From the NCBI GenBank assembly GCA_045565995.1, contig JBJLEF010000001.1, forward strand, positions 1,550,001 to 1,614,000: a stretch of DNA of 64,000 nucleotides. Direction: 5' to 3'. The notes below the pieces were generated by a model. It did not search any database. It was given only the letters and a program-made list of their open reading frames with translations, and was not told the DNA's origin. The stretch's first letter is position 1. Each line of letters opens with the position of its first letter. Below, piece by piece: positions 44,291 to 59,200 of this stretch. Source of the stretch: UBA721 sp002705165 (GTDB lineage: Bacteria; Planctomycetota; Planctomycetia; Pirellulales; Pirellulaceae). The translations under genes and the position numbers were made by a program.

Positions 44291-47200
44291 ATGTTTAATC
44301 AAGAATCTAAACGTTCTCAAAAGAAATCGAATTCTATTTCATCGAAAAAGAGTTTTGATAGTAAGCGTAAGCTGTTCCTCGAGAACCTTGAAGATAGGCG
44401 GCTCCTGACCGTCGGTCCCCAGTTGATCGGTATTCAGCCCAACGATGGTGAGTTGTTACCGTTTAATTCGGAGCAAGCTTACATTCGTGATACTGCACCG
44501 CGAGATTTGACATTTAGATTTGATGAAAATCAGGTGTTTAATTCGAATAATCTGGATGGAATCCAGATTACCCGATCTAATACTGATGGTGACTTTACCG
44601 CTGCGAGCGTCACGTCCGATTTTAATACCGGTGGTCTTGTGGAGGTGCAATTTACTGCTGCCAAACTGGGAACCGAACAAAACGACATCCAGTTAGTATT
44701 TAGCAAGCGAGATCAGGGTGGCGCAGGCGCTCCGGAGATTGGTGTTGTTGACAACCGAGTTGAAATCAGTCTGAATACCAACCCGGGCAATGAGTCAACG
44801 GTTTCTGACCTGCTTACGGCACTGAACCAAAACGCTGATGCATATGCTTTGATTAGAGGTTCCGTCGTTTCTGGCGCAGCGGGAACGGACGTCGCCACCC
44901 CCTCCAATAGTTACTCACCACTGGTTACCGCTGGTGCTAATGATGTAGTGATACAACCCGGCTATATCGGAGTGGCCGATTCGCCGAACGAAATCATTGT
45001 TCGCTTTTCAGAAACCTTGCCAGATGACCTGTATCAGGTTGATGTGTATGGCGAAGGTAAAAATGCGCTTCGCAATAATCTTGGGATGGCTGTCAACGAT
45101 GTGACTCTTGATAGTGTTGATAACGGCCAGGACATTTCAACACAATTTGAACTCGATCTGGGCGCTCAGATTATTTCGGTCGTGCCTCAGCCGATAACGC
45201 GTGCTCTCGACGGTACGCTGACACAAAACAAAGATCAGATTCTATTGTTTTTTAACAATGATGATCTTGATCCCGCTTCCGCACAGGATTCTGACTTTTA
45301 CCAGTTGATTCGGACTAGTGATACAACGGAATCAACGGACGATGCAGGCTTTGTTTTTACTCCTGACACCGCTGAATATAACGCTGAAACAGATGCCGTT
45401 CTTCTGACATTTGCCGCTGACTTGGATCAGTTGCCTGGCAGTGGGGCATTTCGTCTGCGAGTTGGTACTTCCGAAGCCTTACCAGGAGCTGTCACCTCAC
45501 TTGTGAGCGCTGATAGCCCTACAAATGATTTTGTAACAGCACAGGGGGTTCCCGCTGCAAGTCTGGAGTCAGGAGGTGTTCTGATTTCCGGTGAAATCAT
45601 CGAAGATGCGAATTTTCCTATTGATTTACCGGGTGATAGTACTGATCCGGGACACCGTGAGATCAACTTGCTCGATCAACTACATGTCCCGAGTGATTCG
45701 GCAGATTCAGATTTAAACATCTCGACAATAAAGTACTGCTTCCAGGATGATCTGGGAATTGTTCCCGGGGATACTGGTGGGCAGCCTGCGTACAATAATA
45801 TTACCGAAACGCAGAAGCAACGCACACGCGAAATTCTTGAACAGCTTTCGAACCGAACAGGTGTCCAGTTTATTGAAACTGAAGGAGAGGGATTCATTGT
45901 CGCGACGGCTGATTTAGCTGTTATTGGCATGGTATCAGGTCCGGGTGGAGTACTAGGTGTTAATGGTCCAATCGTGGTCAATGGGGTGCCCCGCTCACTC
46001 GTTATTATGGATGATGGTGACGAATGGACTGACGAATTTAATGGTTCTTGGTATCAGACGGCGATGCATGAAATCGGACACCAGCTTGGCTTGACCCATG
46101 CCTATGATCTTCCAGCTCATACATTATTGGGGCAAGACGGTGTTGAACAGGCTCAGTATGGCCCAGCTTTACTCGAAGAAGACTTTCCAGGTGATCACGA
46201 TGAAGTGCACCTTAATCATCTTCATCGTCCTGAAAGTCGTGATATTGATTTATATGAATTTACTCTTACTGCGAAAGGGCTCTTTACAGCGGAGACATTT
46301 GCAGAACGACTGCGTGATTTTAATGAGGGTAATCTTGTACTAAACTCGGCTTTAACTGTCTTTAGGCAAAATGCTGATGGATCTCATACAGTCATCGCTC
46401 AGAATGACGATTACTTCAGCGATGACTCCTACGTCGAGCTTAATCTGGATCCCGGCACCTATTTCGTAGGGGTATCCTCTACCGGTAACACTGCCTATAA
46501 TCCGACCATTCCAGATTCCGGATTCTACGGAACCTCTGCGGGTATTTATCAACTTAAAATGAACTTCCGATCGGATGTTGATGTTGCCTCTGGGAATGTA
46601 ATGATTGATGCAGACAATCCGCTAGATGCAAATCGCCCTGAAATCGAACTAACAGCTTTAGATGGGGATTCAGATGGTCTTCCGGGTGGCGTGTTCAATT
46701 TTTGGTTTCGTACCGCCGGAGAAACGGACGGCACTCACTCGTCAGGTGAATCTCGCACCATCTTTGTGGATAAATCTGCGGATGATGGTGGTAATGGAAC
46801 GTTGGCTTCGCCATTTAATAATCTTCTTGATGCACTTAATGTCAGTCCAACCGGTGTTCCAAGTTCAACGTCTAATCCTGCCAGCGTTCAGGAAGGCGAT
46901 ATTCTGCGTATTCTTAGCAATGCTGGTTCCGATGGAGACATTCGAACAGAGTTGGATAATCTTGCTTACGAAATCGGTTTCGATGATATGGGCAATACGT
47001 TGGATGATGGCGCCGTTTTGGAAATCCCGAAAGGCGTGATCGTACAGATTGATGCTGGGGCGGTAATGAAAATGCGTCGCAGTTGGATTGGTATCGGTTC
47101 GACATCGCCCGCTGAGGATCGTGACCGTAGTGGAGGCGCCATTCAGGTTCTCGGCGCCCCTAATTTTATCGATGAACTGGGTAATCTTGTTCCTCAAACA

Positions 47201-50200
47201 GGTGACTACTCAGATGCGACACCGCTTCAGGATCTGAAAGGCGAAGAGAATGAAAAAGCGGTTGTTCACTTTACCTCCTACAATGATGAATCGCTCGGAC
47301 TCGACACCTTTACCTTCGCCACGGAAGCAGTTGCCGGGGATTGGGGGGGGATTCTGATCCATCATGGTGTGGACGGAGCAGATCAAACACGGGTCGATTA
47401 TGCTAAGAATGGTATCTTTCTAAACCACATTAATCATGCTGATATTCGCTATGGTGGTGGCCAGGTGCTGGTAGAGTCTGTGTCACAGATTATTGATCCA
47501 ATTGAAATTGTCAACGCCCGCCCAACGATTTCACACAACGAAATCGCCTACAGTCGAGATGCTGCGATCGCGGCTAGTCCGGACAGTTTTAAAGAATCGA
47601 ATTTTCATTCTCCTGAGTATCAGGAAGAATTTACGACGAATCCGTTCACAGTGGATTACAAACGAATTGGGCCGGATATTTACGGTAACCGCGTCCATGA
47701 CAATACAACCAATGGCCTGGCAATCCGTGTCGGGACTTTGTCGGGTGACTCGACTCAGAAGCTAACCGTACCGGGTCGACTGGATGATACAGACATCACG
47801 CACATCTTGCAGGAAAACCTGGTCATTGAAAGTACACCAGGTGGACCATTTGAAGAGACTCTTAGTCAATCGCTACAGTTAGTGACACTGAGTCCTCGTA
47901 GTTTAGGGGCAGACGGCTCGTTAGCTGCTGGTACCTACACGTACAAAATGGTTTTTGTAGATAAAAACGGCAATGAGAGTCTGGCAACCGATGCATCGCG
48001 GTCGGTCACGATCAGTGGTTCGGAAAATGGAACTGAATTAAATCAGCTCTTAACGGCAAGCGGAGATTTTGTTGCTCGTCGACTTTATCGTCACGACGGT
48101 GGGGTAGGAGCCTATCAATTGATTGCGACGATCAATCAGACGGATACACGATATGTAGATGATGGTACGACGCTCAATGGTGATCTCGACGAAACCGCAA
48201 CGAGTAAACTGCGGCCTCGATTCGACGCACGCTTGGCGATCGACCCTGCTGTCGTGCTGAAGCTTGACGGAGCGCATATCCATACGGAAGTGGGCGCTCA
48301 GATTATTGCCGAAGGTCGGGATGGGCACGAAGTCGTTATTACTTCGATTTTAGATGATCGGTATGGTGCTGGAAGCACATTTGATACTTCTAATGATGGT
48401 GCTCCGATTCCAGGTGGTGTCAATGAACCCACTCCTGGTTCCTGGGGTGGTATCTATGCGGCTGCAGAAAGTATCTTATCCATCGATAACGCGGTTATCG
48501 CTTATGGTGGCGGTGTCACACCGATTGAAGGTACCTTTACTGCCTTCAATACTATCGAAGTTCAACAGGCGAAAGCTCGTATTGCCAATAGTATCTTTGA
48601 ATTCAATGCGGGTGGTTTTGGAGGACAGGCTCCGGCTTCCCGTTATGGTCGCGGAGTGAATGAAGAGAGTGTCATCTTTGTACGTAGCGCGCAGCCCGTC
48701 ATCGTTGGGAATACTTTCCGAAACAATGTCGATGATGATTCGACGACTCGTATTTCCGCGATCAGCATCAATGCCAATGCGTTAAACCATGAGTTGTTGT
48801 TTGATTATGGTCGTAGTACCGGTGAGGCAGGTGCTTTGGGTGGCTATCGGGATAATCACGGTCCGCTCGTGATAGGTAACCGACTTAGTAACAACGAAAT
48901 TAACGGGATGGTGATTCGTGGTGAGGTTCTTACCACACAAAGTATTTGGGATGATACCGACATTACCAATGTGTTGTTTGACACGATTATCGTGCCAGAC
49001 TTCCATACGTACGGAGGGTTGCGTCTGCAAAGTAATCCTACGCAGAGTCTGGTTGTTAAACTCGAAGGTGGTAATGCCGGCTTTGATGTTACCGGCCGTC
49101 CGCTGGAGATCGAAGACCGGATTGGTGGAGCCATCCAGATTATTGGCCAACCTAAATCGCCGGTTGTGATTACCTCACTAAAAGACGATTCTGCCGGTGC
49201 TGGGATTCAGCCAAATGGTGATCCGATGGTGGACACTAATAACGATGGCGAATATAACCCGGCGGATTATGTAGATCAGACAACGACCAGGATTAACATC
49301 AATTTTGGGCCGACGATGCAAAATAATCTGGCCGCGATGCAAACAGTGCAACGTGCGGCTGATTTCTGGTCCACCGCTTTAGCCGATGATGTCACTGTAA
49401 CGATCGATGCTGAGTTTGCTGCATTAGGAGCAGGCGTTGCTGGAACCATGTCACCGGTCATGGGGAATATGCTTTATGACCAATTACGTGATGTGATGAT
49501 TTCCGATGCTCAGGAACATGAGATTATCGTCGGTCAGTTGCCGGTTTACCAAGGATTAACTACGGATGGTGCAGATGTTTCGGACACGGTATCGGTAACG
49601 AGGGCCAACTTGAAGGCACTGGGGGTTACCAATTTGCCTGTTTCCAATAGCCTTTTTGGGACCGGCGCGATTGATGGCATCATGAATATCGCAGATACCT
49701 ACGATAATGCTGCAGCTGACTTCCTGCAGGTTGCCATTCATGAAATCGGACATGCACTTGGATTTGTCTCAGGTGTTGCAAATGTAGATGCCGGGGCGAG
49801 TGTGACGAATCTGACCACGATGGATATGTTCCGTCTGGCTCCAGGGCAGGGAATTAATAATTTCACCGATGCCCCACGTATGCTTGATCCAACCAAGGAT
49901 CATGTTTTCTTTGACGGCGGTCACTTTAACCCAAGTCGCATTTCAACGATTGCCGGTCTAACTCGCGGCGATATTCCTCTGTCAACGGGTGAAGCGACGG
50001 GTGACGGCTGGCAGGCAAGTCACTTTAAAAACCGTAACCTGATCAATGGTGTCTATCTCGGCACAATGGATCCGGTCGTGAATCCGGCTGCGACGGAAAA
50101 TGCGAGTGAAAATGACAAACGTGTTCTTGACTTAATCGGTTGGGATGTGATCTATGCCGGACCTGCATCGCCTGGGGATTGGAATACCGTCTTAATCGAT

Positions 50201-53200
50201 CAGTACGCACACGACCGCAATGTAAGTGTGACTGTTGAAAATGAATCCCGCGATGTGAATGCTCCGGGCCCAAATGCGACAGCATTAAAAGCTCAATTCC
50301 TTGGTGAATTGGCACCAAATCAAAAGGCTGGTGACGATAATCGACGGCTGGGATTTGAAGTCTCAGGTTTCTTAGCGAATCCGGACGACGTGGACGTCTT
50401 CAGTTTTGAAGCGGAAGCCGGCACGGAAGTCTATATCGACATCGATAAAACCACCCATGCCCTTGATGCTGTATTGGAATTGCTCGACAGTAATGACCGT
50501 GTATTGGTCCGGTCTACCAATTCCTTAGCAGAATCCAATGAAAATGCAGCTTTGGCTGTAGATTCCTCCATGCAGGATAAAGCCCGCGTTTTGCATCAAG
50601 CCGACTCGCCATTCGCCGGGAAGGACTACTGGGCAATCAACCCGCGTGATCCTGGAATGCGAATTCAGCTTCCTGGTCCTGTTGGAACAAGAAATACTTA
50701 CCACGTGCGTGTACGCAGTAATACCACTGATGGATTTATCGATGCCTTGCCGATTGGATCCAGCGGATTAACCTCAGGTGCTTATCAGATGCAAATCCGG
50801 CTTGAAGAGCTGGACGAAGTGCCGGGTTCGATGATTCAGTATGCATCGATTGGTTATGCCACTACGGGGATTACCGTCGTGGGACAGCCAGCTCACTCCT
50901 TCCTATCCGGCGAAAATACGGAAGTTGAAACCACTCACCTGCAGAATGATTCCCGTAGCACGGCTCAGTCCATTGGAAATGTCTTGCAATCCGAACGTGG
51001 TGCAATAAGCGTCGCTGGTTATATGCATCCAAACCTTACGGGGAATTCGACCGATTGGGATGAAGACTACTACCGATTTGAAGTAGCCGCCCAAGAGTTG
51101 CGAGGCAGTGAAGTTAATACCTGGCCTGTGGTCATTGACCTCGATTGGGCTGATGGCTTAGGACGGGCGAATCTGAATCTCGGAATCTACGACGAATCAG
51201 GTACTTTGATTTACTGGAGCACGGATTCAAATGTAGCGGACGATCGTCCTCGTCCAAATGTTGACAATCAGGTGGAAGACCTATCTCGCGGTTCGGTTGG
51301 AACTGGTGATCCGCTGATCGGACCGATTAGTCTTTTGCCAGGCGTGTATTATGCTGTTGTTTCGATTGAAGGCCATACTCCTGATTTTGGCTCAACGACG
51401 CAATTAGAACCGGTCAATTCACTTATTCGTATAGCTGAGGATCGTATTGAATCCACAGGTACGCAATCGCATCTCGCCAATTCGGGTGACCCATTTGATG
51501 GTCACTGGCCCGGACAACAGGGTGGTGATGATGTGGTTCTCAGATATCCTGATGGTACCATTCGTAATGTTCGGACCTTCGAAGAAGCAGAGCAGCCTGT
51601 TTTGTGGAACGAACAGTCGGTGATTCCGTGGACACTGAGCGACGTTAGCCTGATTGTTGCCACGAATGACCGGATGGCAATGTATGATCCGTTTACTGGT
51701 AGGGAGAGGGTTTTCTACGGGGATGATGTTCATTTTGGTGACGACAACAGAATAGGAGATATCGGGCGGCAATTCGATGGAACGGTACATGCATTTTCAT
51801 CGGCGTTCCTCCCAGTACCAGGTAATGGTTGTGCACCAAGGGATGATAATAATCGGTATCTGGAATTGAATACCGAAATTGGAAACGCGACAGTTGTTGG
51901 TGCAACCGGAATACAAACATTTGAATTAGATCCAGCCAATCCTGATGCTTACAAGCGAGCCAATAATTGTGAGAACGTAGATATTGGATACGGTGTTGAT
52001 ATTGAGGCGATGTACTATGGTACGATTAGCCGCCCCCACTCGAATGATCGTTCCTCTGACGATAACTCAAATTCTCCGTCAGAGCGTCTGTTGGTGGTAG
52101 GTAACCGTAATGACCAACTGGTTCAGCAGAACGGTGTGGACTGGAAGACGAATTTGGTTTTGGAATTAGACCCAACGACTGGAGCAGTTCGTCATACAGG
52201 GACTAAAGATCCCGATTTAAATCCTAATGAACACGAAGCTTCTTTAAACGCCTGGGCTGTTGGTAGAATTTTGACAGGTCCGGAGCTTTCAACAGTGAGT
52301 TTTGGCAATCCATTTGGGGCGGCGACGACAACTAATCCGATCAATTTTTCGACGGTTTGGCAAATCACCGATGGGAGCCTCTTTGAAATTAATGATGGAT
52401 TCCAGACAACTACATTCGAATTCGATTTTGGGCCAGAGGTTCTACAAGATCTGAACGCCCCGACTGATGCACCTCCACCGGATCCATCGAAGGTGATGAA
52501 GGATGGTTACTTTTTCGTATTGGATTCAGATTCCAATACGGTTGATGATGAACAAGTCTTCCAATTTGATACGGGAAGCGTTATCACCTTCACTGAAAAT
52601 GGTGATCAATTTAATGATGCAACAGTTATCACAATTAATGATGGTATTAGCGGTAAAGCATTTGAGTTTGAAGATACGACGGCAGCGACACCGGATGGGC
52701 TGTCCGATCCGAACGCACAGCAGGTTAATTTTGGTTCTGGTACAAGTGCATTTGGGCTTGCTGCTGAATTAGCGCGTCTGATCAATGCTAATAATGATAC
52801 GGTAATCGTCGCGGAGGCAGTTGGTAACCGTGTCACGCTGATAGATGACAATTCGATCCAAATTACCAACAGTGAAGACCCTGTTGTGGGTGTCCGACTC
52901 GAAGGTGGTGGTGGTGCCGCACCTATTCTGCACATCAAAGATCCATCATTGTTGGTTGATGGTAATACCTTTAGCGTGATGGAAACTGTATCGAATACGC
53001 CGATCATTTTTGAATTCAATAACCTTGCTGTTGGGGGTGGCGTGACGGCCGGTAATATTCAGGTTGATTTCAATGTGACGGATACACGACAACAAGTAGC
53101 GCAGGCGGTGGCAGCGGCAGTAAGTGGCTCGACTGCTAATACAGGGCTTACTGCACACGTAGGAAATGACCGGGTGGCGATTAATGGTCCAATGATTGAT

Positions 53201-56200
53201 ATTGGTACTCTAGTCGCTGCTCCAACAGCAGCTAGTCTCGCACTCCCGAGCGTCATTACGGTAGAAGAGAACTTTGATCGCGATCAGATAGGTACTGCGG
53301 TGCAATCAACGGTGTCGGTCTTTCCAGGGTTTGACGTTGGGTTTTATGAAGATCGTATCAACTTCCTTGGTCCCGAGGTGGGGGATTTTTCGGGAGTTGC
53401 TCCACGATGGCTTGACCTCGCAACCGAAGGTGGTACATCTGATCCTCAGCATATACGAATTGGGTTGTTAGCTCACGATCAGGGATCTGATTATGCTGAT
53501 CCATTTGACCCCAATAATCCTCCCGGAACACTAGATGGTATTGCTTCGAAAATAGCAGATGCAATTAATGCCAATTACAATCAAGATTTTCCAAATCCAA
53601 ATCCAAGTCAGACTGTTTCGGCGACGGCAAATGGTGCTGAAGTTTCGGTGATTGGAGGACAGATTAGTACTCCACCAGGGTCTCCGATATCCGCAGACGG
53701 GGCGGGGCCAGGCGGTACTATTCGTGGTTTGACAGCCATCAAGACGGCCACTGGTCGTACGGAGCAATTGTTTGCCGTGAGTGACGAGGGAGGGCTTTAC
53801 GAAGTTACAGTCGACCTTCGTGATAACAACCGCCTTAACGTTGAAACGGAATTTGTTGTGTCGTCGACGGCTGATCTAAATGGGATCAATTTCACCGGTC
53901 TGACTGTCGGTCCACAGAATGTTGAAGATGGAAGATATGCAGATTTGCTTTTTGGTATCGACGAAGAGGGAAGTGTTTTTGCGTTTGATACCTCAGGTGA
54001 ACTCCAACCAGTCTTTGGTGATGGTGCTCCTGTACTAGAGCTTTTCGGCTCAATGATGAATCCTACAGTGACACAAACACTAAGGCCGATTGTTGATGCC
54101 AGTGGGATTGTTGATGACGACACATTTAGCGTTCATGGTGAAATTTTCCAATTAGAGAAATCTGGAGTTGATCCGGAGAATGGAAATGTCTGGGTTGATA
54201 TTAGTGGATTTTTTGGTTTTCCACTCGACCCCGTAGGCATTGGGATTGCAATTGCTACTGCAATCAATAACCACCCCTTCCCCGCAGGTATAGATGTTGG
54301 TGCGACAGTTGATTTTAATGGTGATGTCATAATATTTGGCGATGGGTTAGGTGCAGGTGCTGTGGATGCAAGCAGTACTGCCGGTATCCTGCATCTTTTA
54401 CCAGATTTGGTGGCCGAGTTTCCGCCGGTCGGTTTGGTCTTTAGTAATCTGGACACTAACCTATTCTGGAACCAGCATTCTGCAGACGATTCGTCTACTC
54501 AGCAAAATGAAACTGACAGATATTCCACTCAAGTTCGTGCTTACTGCGAAGCAGATGATTCGTGGGATAATGTGCACACAACAACGGTTATATGCCCAGA
54601 TCCTGGGGGACCTCTGCAGCTTGAGATTGATAAGAGGCAGCATGATCAGGGGCACGGTATTCCTCCTTCACCGGACGGTACTCGGATTGACTACGTCGCG
54701 GGGCATTCGAGTCTCCACTTTGGACGTGGGAATGTAGATGGAGATCCTAGATCCTATGATTACATTGGCGGGGCCTATGGATCCATGGTTAGTAATGAGT
54801 TCTCATTAGCGGGCCGATCGGCAGCAGATAAGCCGATGCTATACTTCAATTATTTCAAGGATAGTGATGCGGCTAGCGTTTCAATTTCAGACAACGGTGG
54901 CGGTTGGGTCACAGTCGCCGGTTTAGGTAATACGGGAGGCGTGTGGGATCAGCAGCGAGTGGATTTAAGTTCTTTTGCCGGTGCTGAGCATCTTCGACTT
55001 AAAGTTGATTTTACCACCGGTAAACGCCAGTCAGGAGATGAGTTACGCGCGATTGAAGGGCAATATATTCGAGATGGGGAAACGTTCGTAATTGATAATC
55101 AGACCTTTGAGTTTGAAACGGGAATTTCGTTTGTATTTCCATCCGGCGGAACGATGGTTGAAAACTCAACTATTGAGTTGACCGACGAAAATGATATCAC
55201 AACAGTCTTTGAATTTGTTCTGGATATTGCCAATGTTACCACCGGTGATCAGCCTGTCCTCGTGAGTTCAAGTGACAGTGCCTCCGAAATCGCAACTCGA
55301 TTCTCTAATGCTTTGCAACTGGAGGGATATGTAACTCATGTTAATAACGAGCGAGTCAATATCCCTGTTAATCGATTAGGTACGGGACCGACATTCGTAG
55401 TTACAGATGTTAATACTGGACCAATGCTAGAAGGACAGTTGGGACTGAATGTGGATGGTAATACTGGTTTGCCTATTAATGTCAATGCGGTCCCCGTCTA
55501 TGTCCACGAAGGGATGGATAGGATTCAAGTTGCTAATGAGCTTGATGTTTCATTGGAAACCGCCTTCTATGCTCCAGTAATCGTCACGGAATCAGGTAAT
55601 GAATTCAGTGATGGGGAAACGTTTACACTTTCCGATGGGGTAGTTGATCCAGCTACCAACTTGGCTTCGCGTCGGGTGTATGAGTTTGATACTGGAGTCT
55701 TGATAGCTATCCCTGTCGCTGGAGGAGCAAGTGTTGCCGATGGGGAAACAATCACATTTACAAATAGTGCCACTGGCGATGATTTGACGTTTGAATTCGA
55801 AGATATTGATGTCGCCGATGGTATTGCTGCGGGAAATATCGAAATCGATTATCAGGCTAGTGATTTAATGATATCGTTAGCGCAGAAGTTCGTTGATGTG
55901 GTTAATGCGAACGGCGCACTCATGGGATTGAATGCTCAGGTGATCGATGGCAATCGAGTTCAAATTCATTCGACTCTGGATACTGTTACAGCCACCTCTG
56001 GCACATTTGGAATTGATGCTAATAGCACCCCAGGAGTAGGGTTGGATATTGAAATTCAAGCTAGTGGTACGGATATTACAGATCAGGATACGTTGACCTT
56101 AACGGTACCGGGATTCCCAACAGATACGGCGGTCATTTTTGAATTCAATGACCTTGCTGTTGGTGGTGGCGTGACGTCCCCAAATATTCAGGTTGATTTC

Positions 56201-59200
56201 GATGTGACGGATACGCCGGCTGAAATTGCTACAGCCCTTGGTGACGCCATGGTTGGGTTGTTCGCTGGAGTCAACGTAACGGAACATTTCGTAGGTCTGG
56301 ATAATAATGCTGGCGTCTTTGGCGCTACTGCTGTTGGCGGAATTACCATTCGAGACCGCGAAACTATTCGAGTGATTCCAGGATCGATGATGACGGCGGC
56401 AGAGGTTGCGAATGTCGTCGCCGATGGGATTAACCTGACAACTAACCAGAATATTCAGGCCGGGATCGGAGATGCGCAGCGGATGGTTGTTCTGCAGCAC
56501 ACATCCTTGTTGTCGTCATTCATAGCCTTTAGTGAGAATGCTGGTCAGGCAGTAAAACTCCAATTAGAAACAATCAATGATGTGGTCGGCAATGATAGTG
56601 TCAAACAACATGGCGATCTACTTCGCATTATCGGGCATGCTGTCGCGGATGCGGGTCCCCTCGGTTTGTTTAATAACGCATCTGACTTTGGTGTTGCTAA
56701 GCTCCAGAATAACGACCATGAAGGCTTCTACATCGATGACTTTGTCATAGGTTACGCGGAACGCGGTGAAATGATAACGGCATTTGATGGAGATGATAAC
56801 TACGATGGAGATCCCATTGGAGCTTCCCTTGGTGCTTATCAACTGGAGATTCGTCGAGCTTCGGAATATGTCAGTGGAAACTTATTTCAACAGACATTTG
56901 ATACTAATGATCGTCATACATCAGCCTTCCGCATCATAGCTCAGGATGGGGCGGATATAGCGGACGGTGATATCTTCACCCTGACTGACGGGATGCGTCA
57001 GGTTAACTTTGAATTCAGTGATGAAGATAACAGTAACGGAGTAACGCCGGGCAATTTTGAGGTTCCATTCAATTCGGAGCAATTAGCCTGGGAAGTTGCT
57101 ATTTCTATTCGTGATACGATTAATCGCTCTGAAGTACGAGCAGTTTTGGACGTCACGGCCGCTCTAAGTGATGGAACTGATGGCACTCGTTTCCCAGATG
57201 ACGGAGATGGTGACGATCGTGATGACTTAAGAATCGATATTGATCTGTTCGATTTCCCAAATATTCTTTCTTCTAATTTAGTAGATCTTCACGGAGATGC
57301 TTACATTCTTGGTGATGTCAGTTTACGCACTTTTAATCCAGTTTTTCAGCCGGCGGCCGAGCCTAACGATATTCTGTCCCAGGCAGTGGATACTGGAATC
57401 AACGGTCCTCAATCTGCGACATTTGAAGCCACCGGGGCTATTGGAGACAATCAGGATTTGAGTGCGCAACTTGGTAGAGATGCTGACCTCTTTCGAATTC
57501 AGCTCAATACTGGTGATGAAGTTGATATTCGAGTGGATGCAGCAGCGGGCTCGCTCTTGGATCCCGTTCTTAGCTTCTATGATGCCGTCGGTAGTGAATT
57601 GGTTGGTGCGCGAGTGGACGCATCGGCAAACGGAGTTGCCGAAATAACTACATTTACTGCTCCGATCGGCGGAACGTTTTACATCGGAGTCTCAGGATTC
57701 CCAACGGGTGAAAGTAAACCACTCGGTGCTGGCGTAACTTTAATTGATACAGACGATGGTGCCGATACTCCAGTATCCAATAATACAGGCTTTTATAGTA
57801 TCCAAATTTCGACTGGTGCCTTATCTATTGAGGACAGTGCTGCGGTCTTCCAGTTTGTCGAATTCCCAAATGGTATTCTTAATACGGGGAGTCAAGTTCG
57901 TGGAGATTCTAACCTTCCACGTGAGCAAGGGCAAATCCTGCTGCAAGGAAACCGCATCACTAATTCCCAAACTTACGGTATTCATATCGAGGGTGGTAAT
58001 CGGGTTGCACTAGACGGTAATGCGCCTCATCAGGGTGCTGTTCGACATTTAGATGAACTGAATAATGAAGGACTGGTTCCTGGTGTGACAGTTATAAATA
58101 ATCTAATTACTTATAGTGGATCAGGTGGTATTCGATTTAGTGGTGATACCAATGGAGCAGGACTGCCGACTGCTCCAGTTCCGTTCGGCCGAATAGTCAA
58201 TAATACAATCGTCGGCATTGGCGGTACGATCATGACTGAGTTTGACGGAAATGATATCGGTATTCAGGTTGACCAAAATGCTAGCCCAACCTTGTTAAAC
58301 AATATTATTGCCAATACTGCCCAAGGTATTAATGTTGATCCATCGTCGAATACAACTGTTGTTGGTGGGACGCTTTATCAAGGGAATCTGTCAAATACTA
58401 ACTACAGTGGTGAAGATTTCGCTATTTCATTGACTGATATGGACCCGCTTTTTGTTGATCCACGATTCGGTGTGAACAACTTTTATTTAGATCCTGGTAC
58501 GCCAGAGAATCCAAACCGCGCGATCGATAGTTCCGTTAGTTCACTGGCCGAACGATTTGAGTTCAATTTAGTGAAAGAGCCTATCGGATTGGCGCCTTCA
58601 CCGATTATTGCACCAGTACGCGACGTGACCGGTCAGCTGCGTGTGGATGATCCCTCAGTTGAACCACCAAACGGGCTAGGGACTAACGTTTTTATTGATC
58701 GTGGTGCAATTGATAGAGCTGATTTTTCGGGTCCAACAGCCGCTCTGATTAACCCGAGGGATAATGATGCAGATGGAGTGGATGAGAATTCCGGTCATAC
58801 GGTTGTTAATCTGGGTGCGAATGCAGTCGTTTCAAGCTTTGAAATCCGACTCAATGACGGTCTAGAGCCCGCGGATCCGAATGAAGGAGTTGGTATAGCC
58901 GACAACACGGTTACAACCGAAACGGTAGTCTTACGCCAAAATGGTGAACTCCTGTACGACGGCATCGATTACTCATTCAGCTATAACGAAACAAGTGATA
59001 CTGTACGCCTAACACCATTGTCAGGAATCTGGACGCCGGATCGTATTTACACAATTGAGTTAGCCAATACCGACCACTGGAAACTTGTTTCCGAATCGGG
59101 TGTTAATATTAATGACGGTGATATATTCAAGATCCTCGATCTCGACGGTAATGAAGCAGATTTCGAGTTTGAACGAGGCTATTCGTTGTCCGTTCCACAG

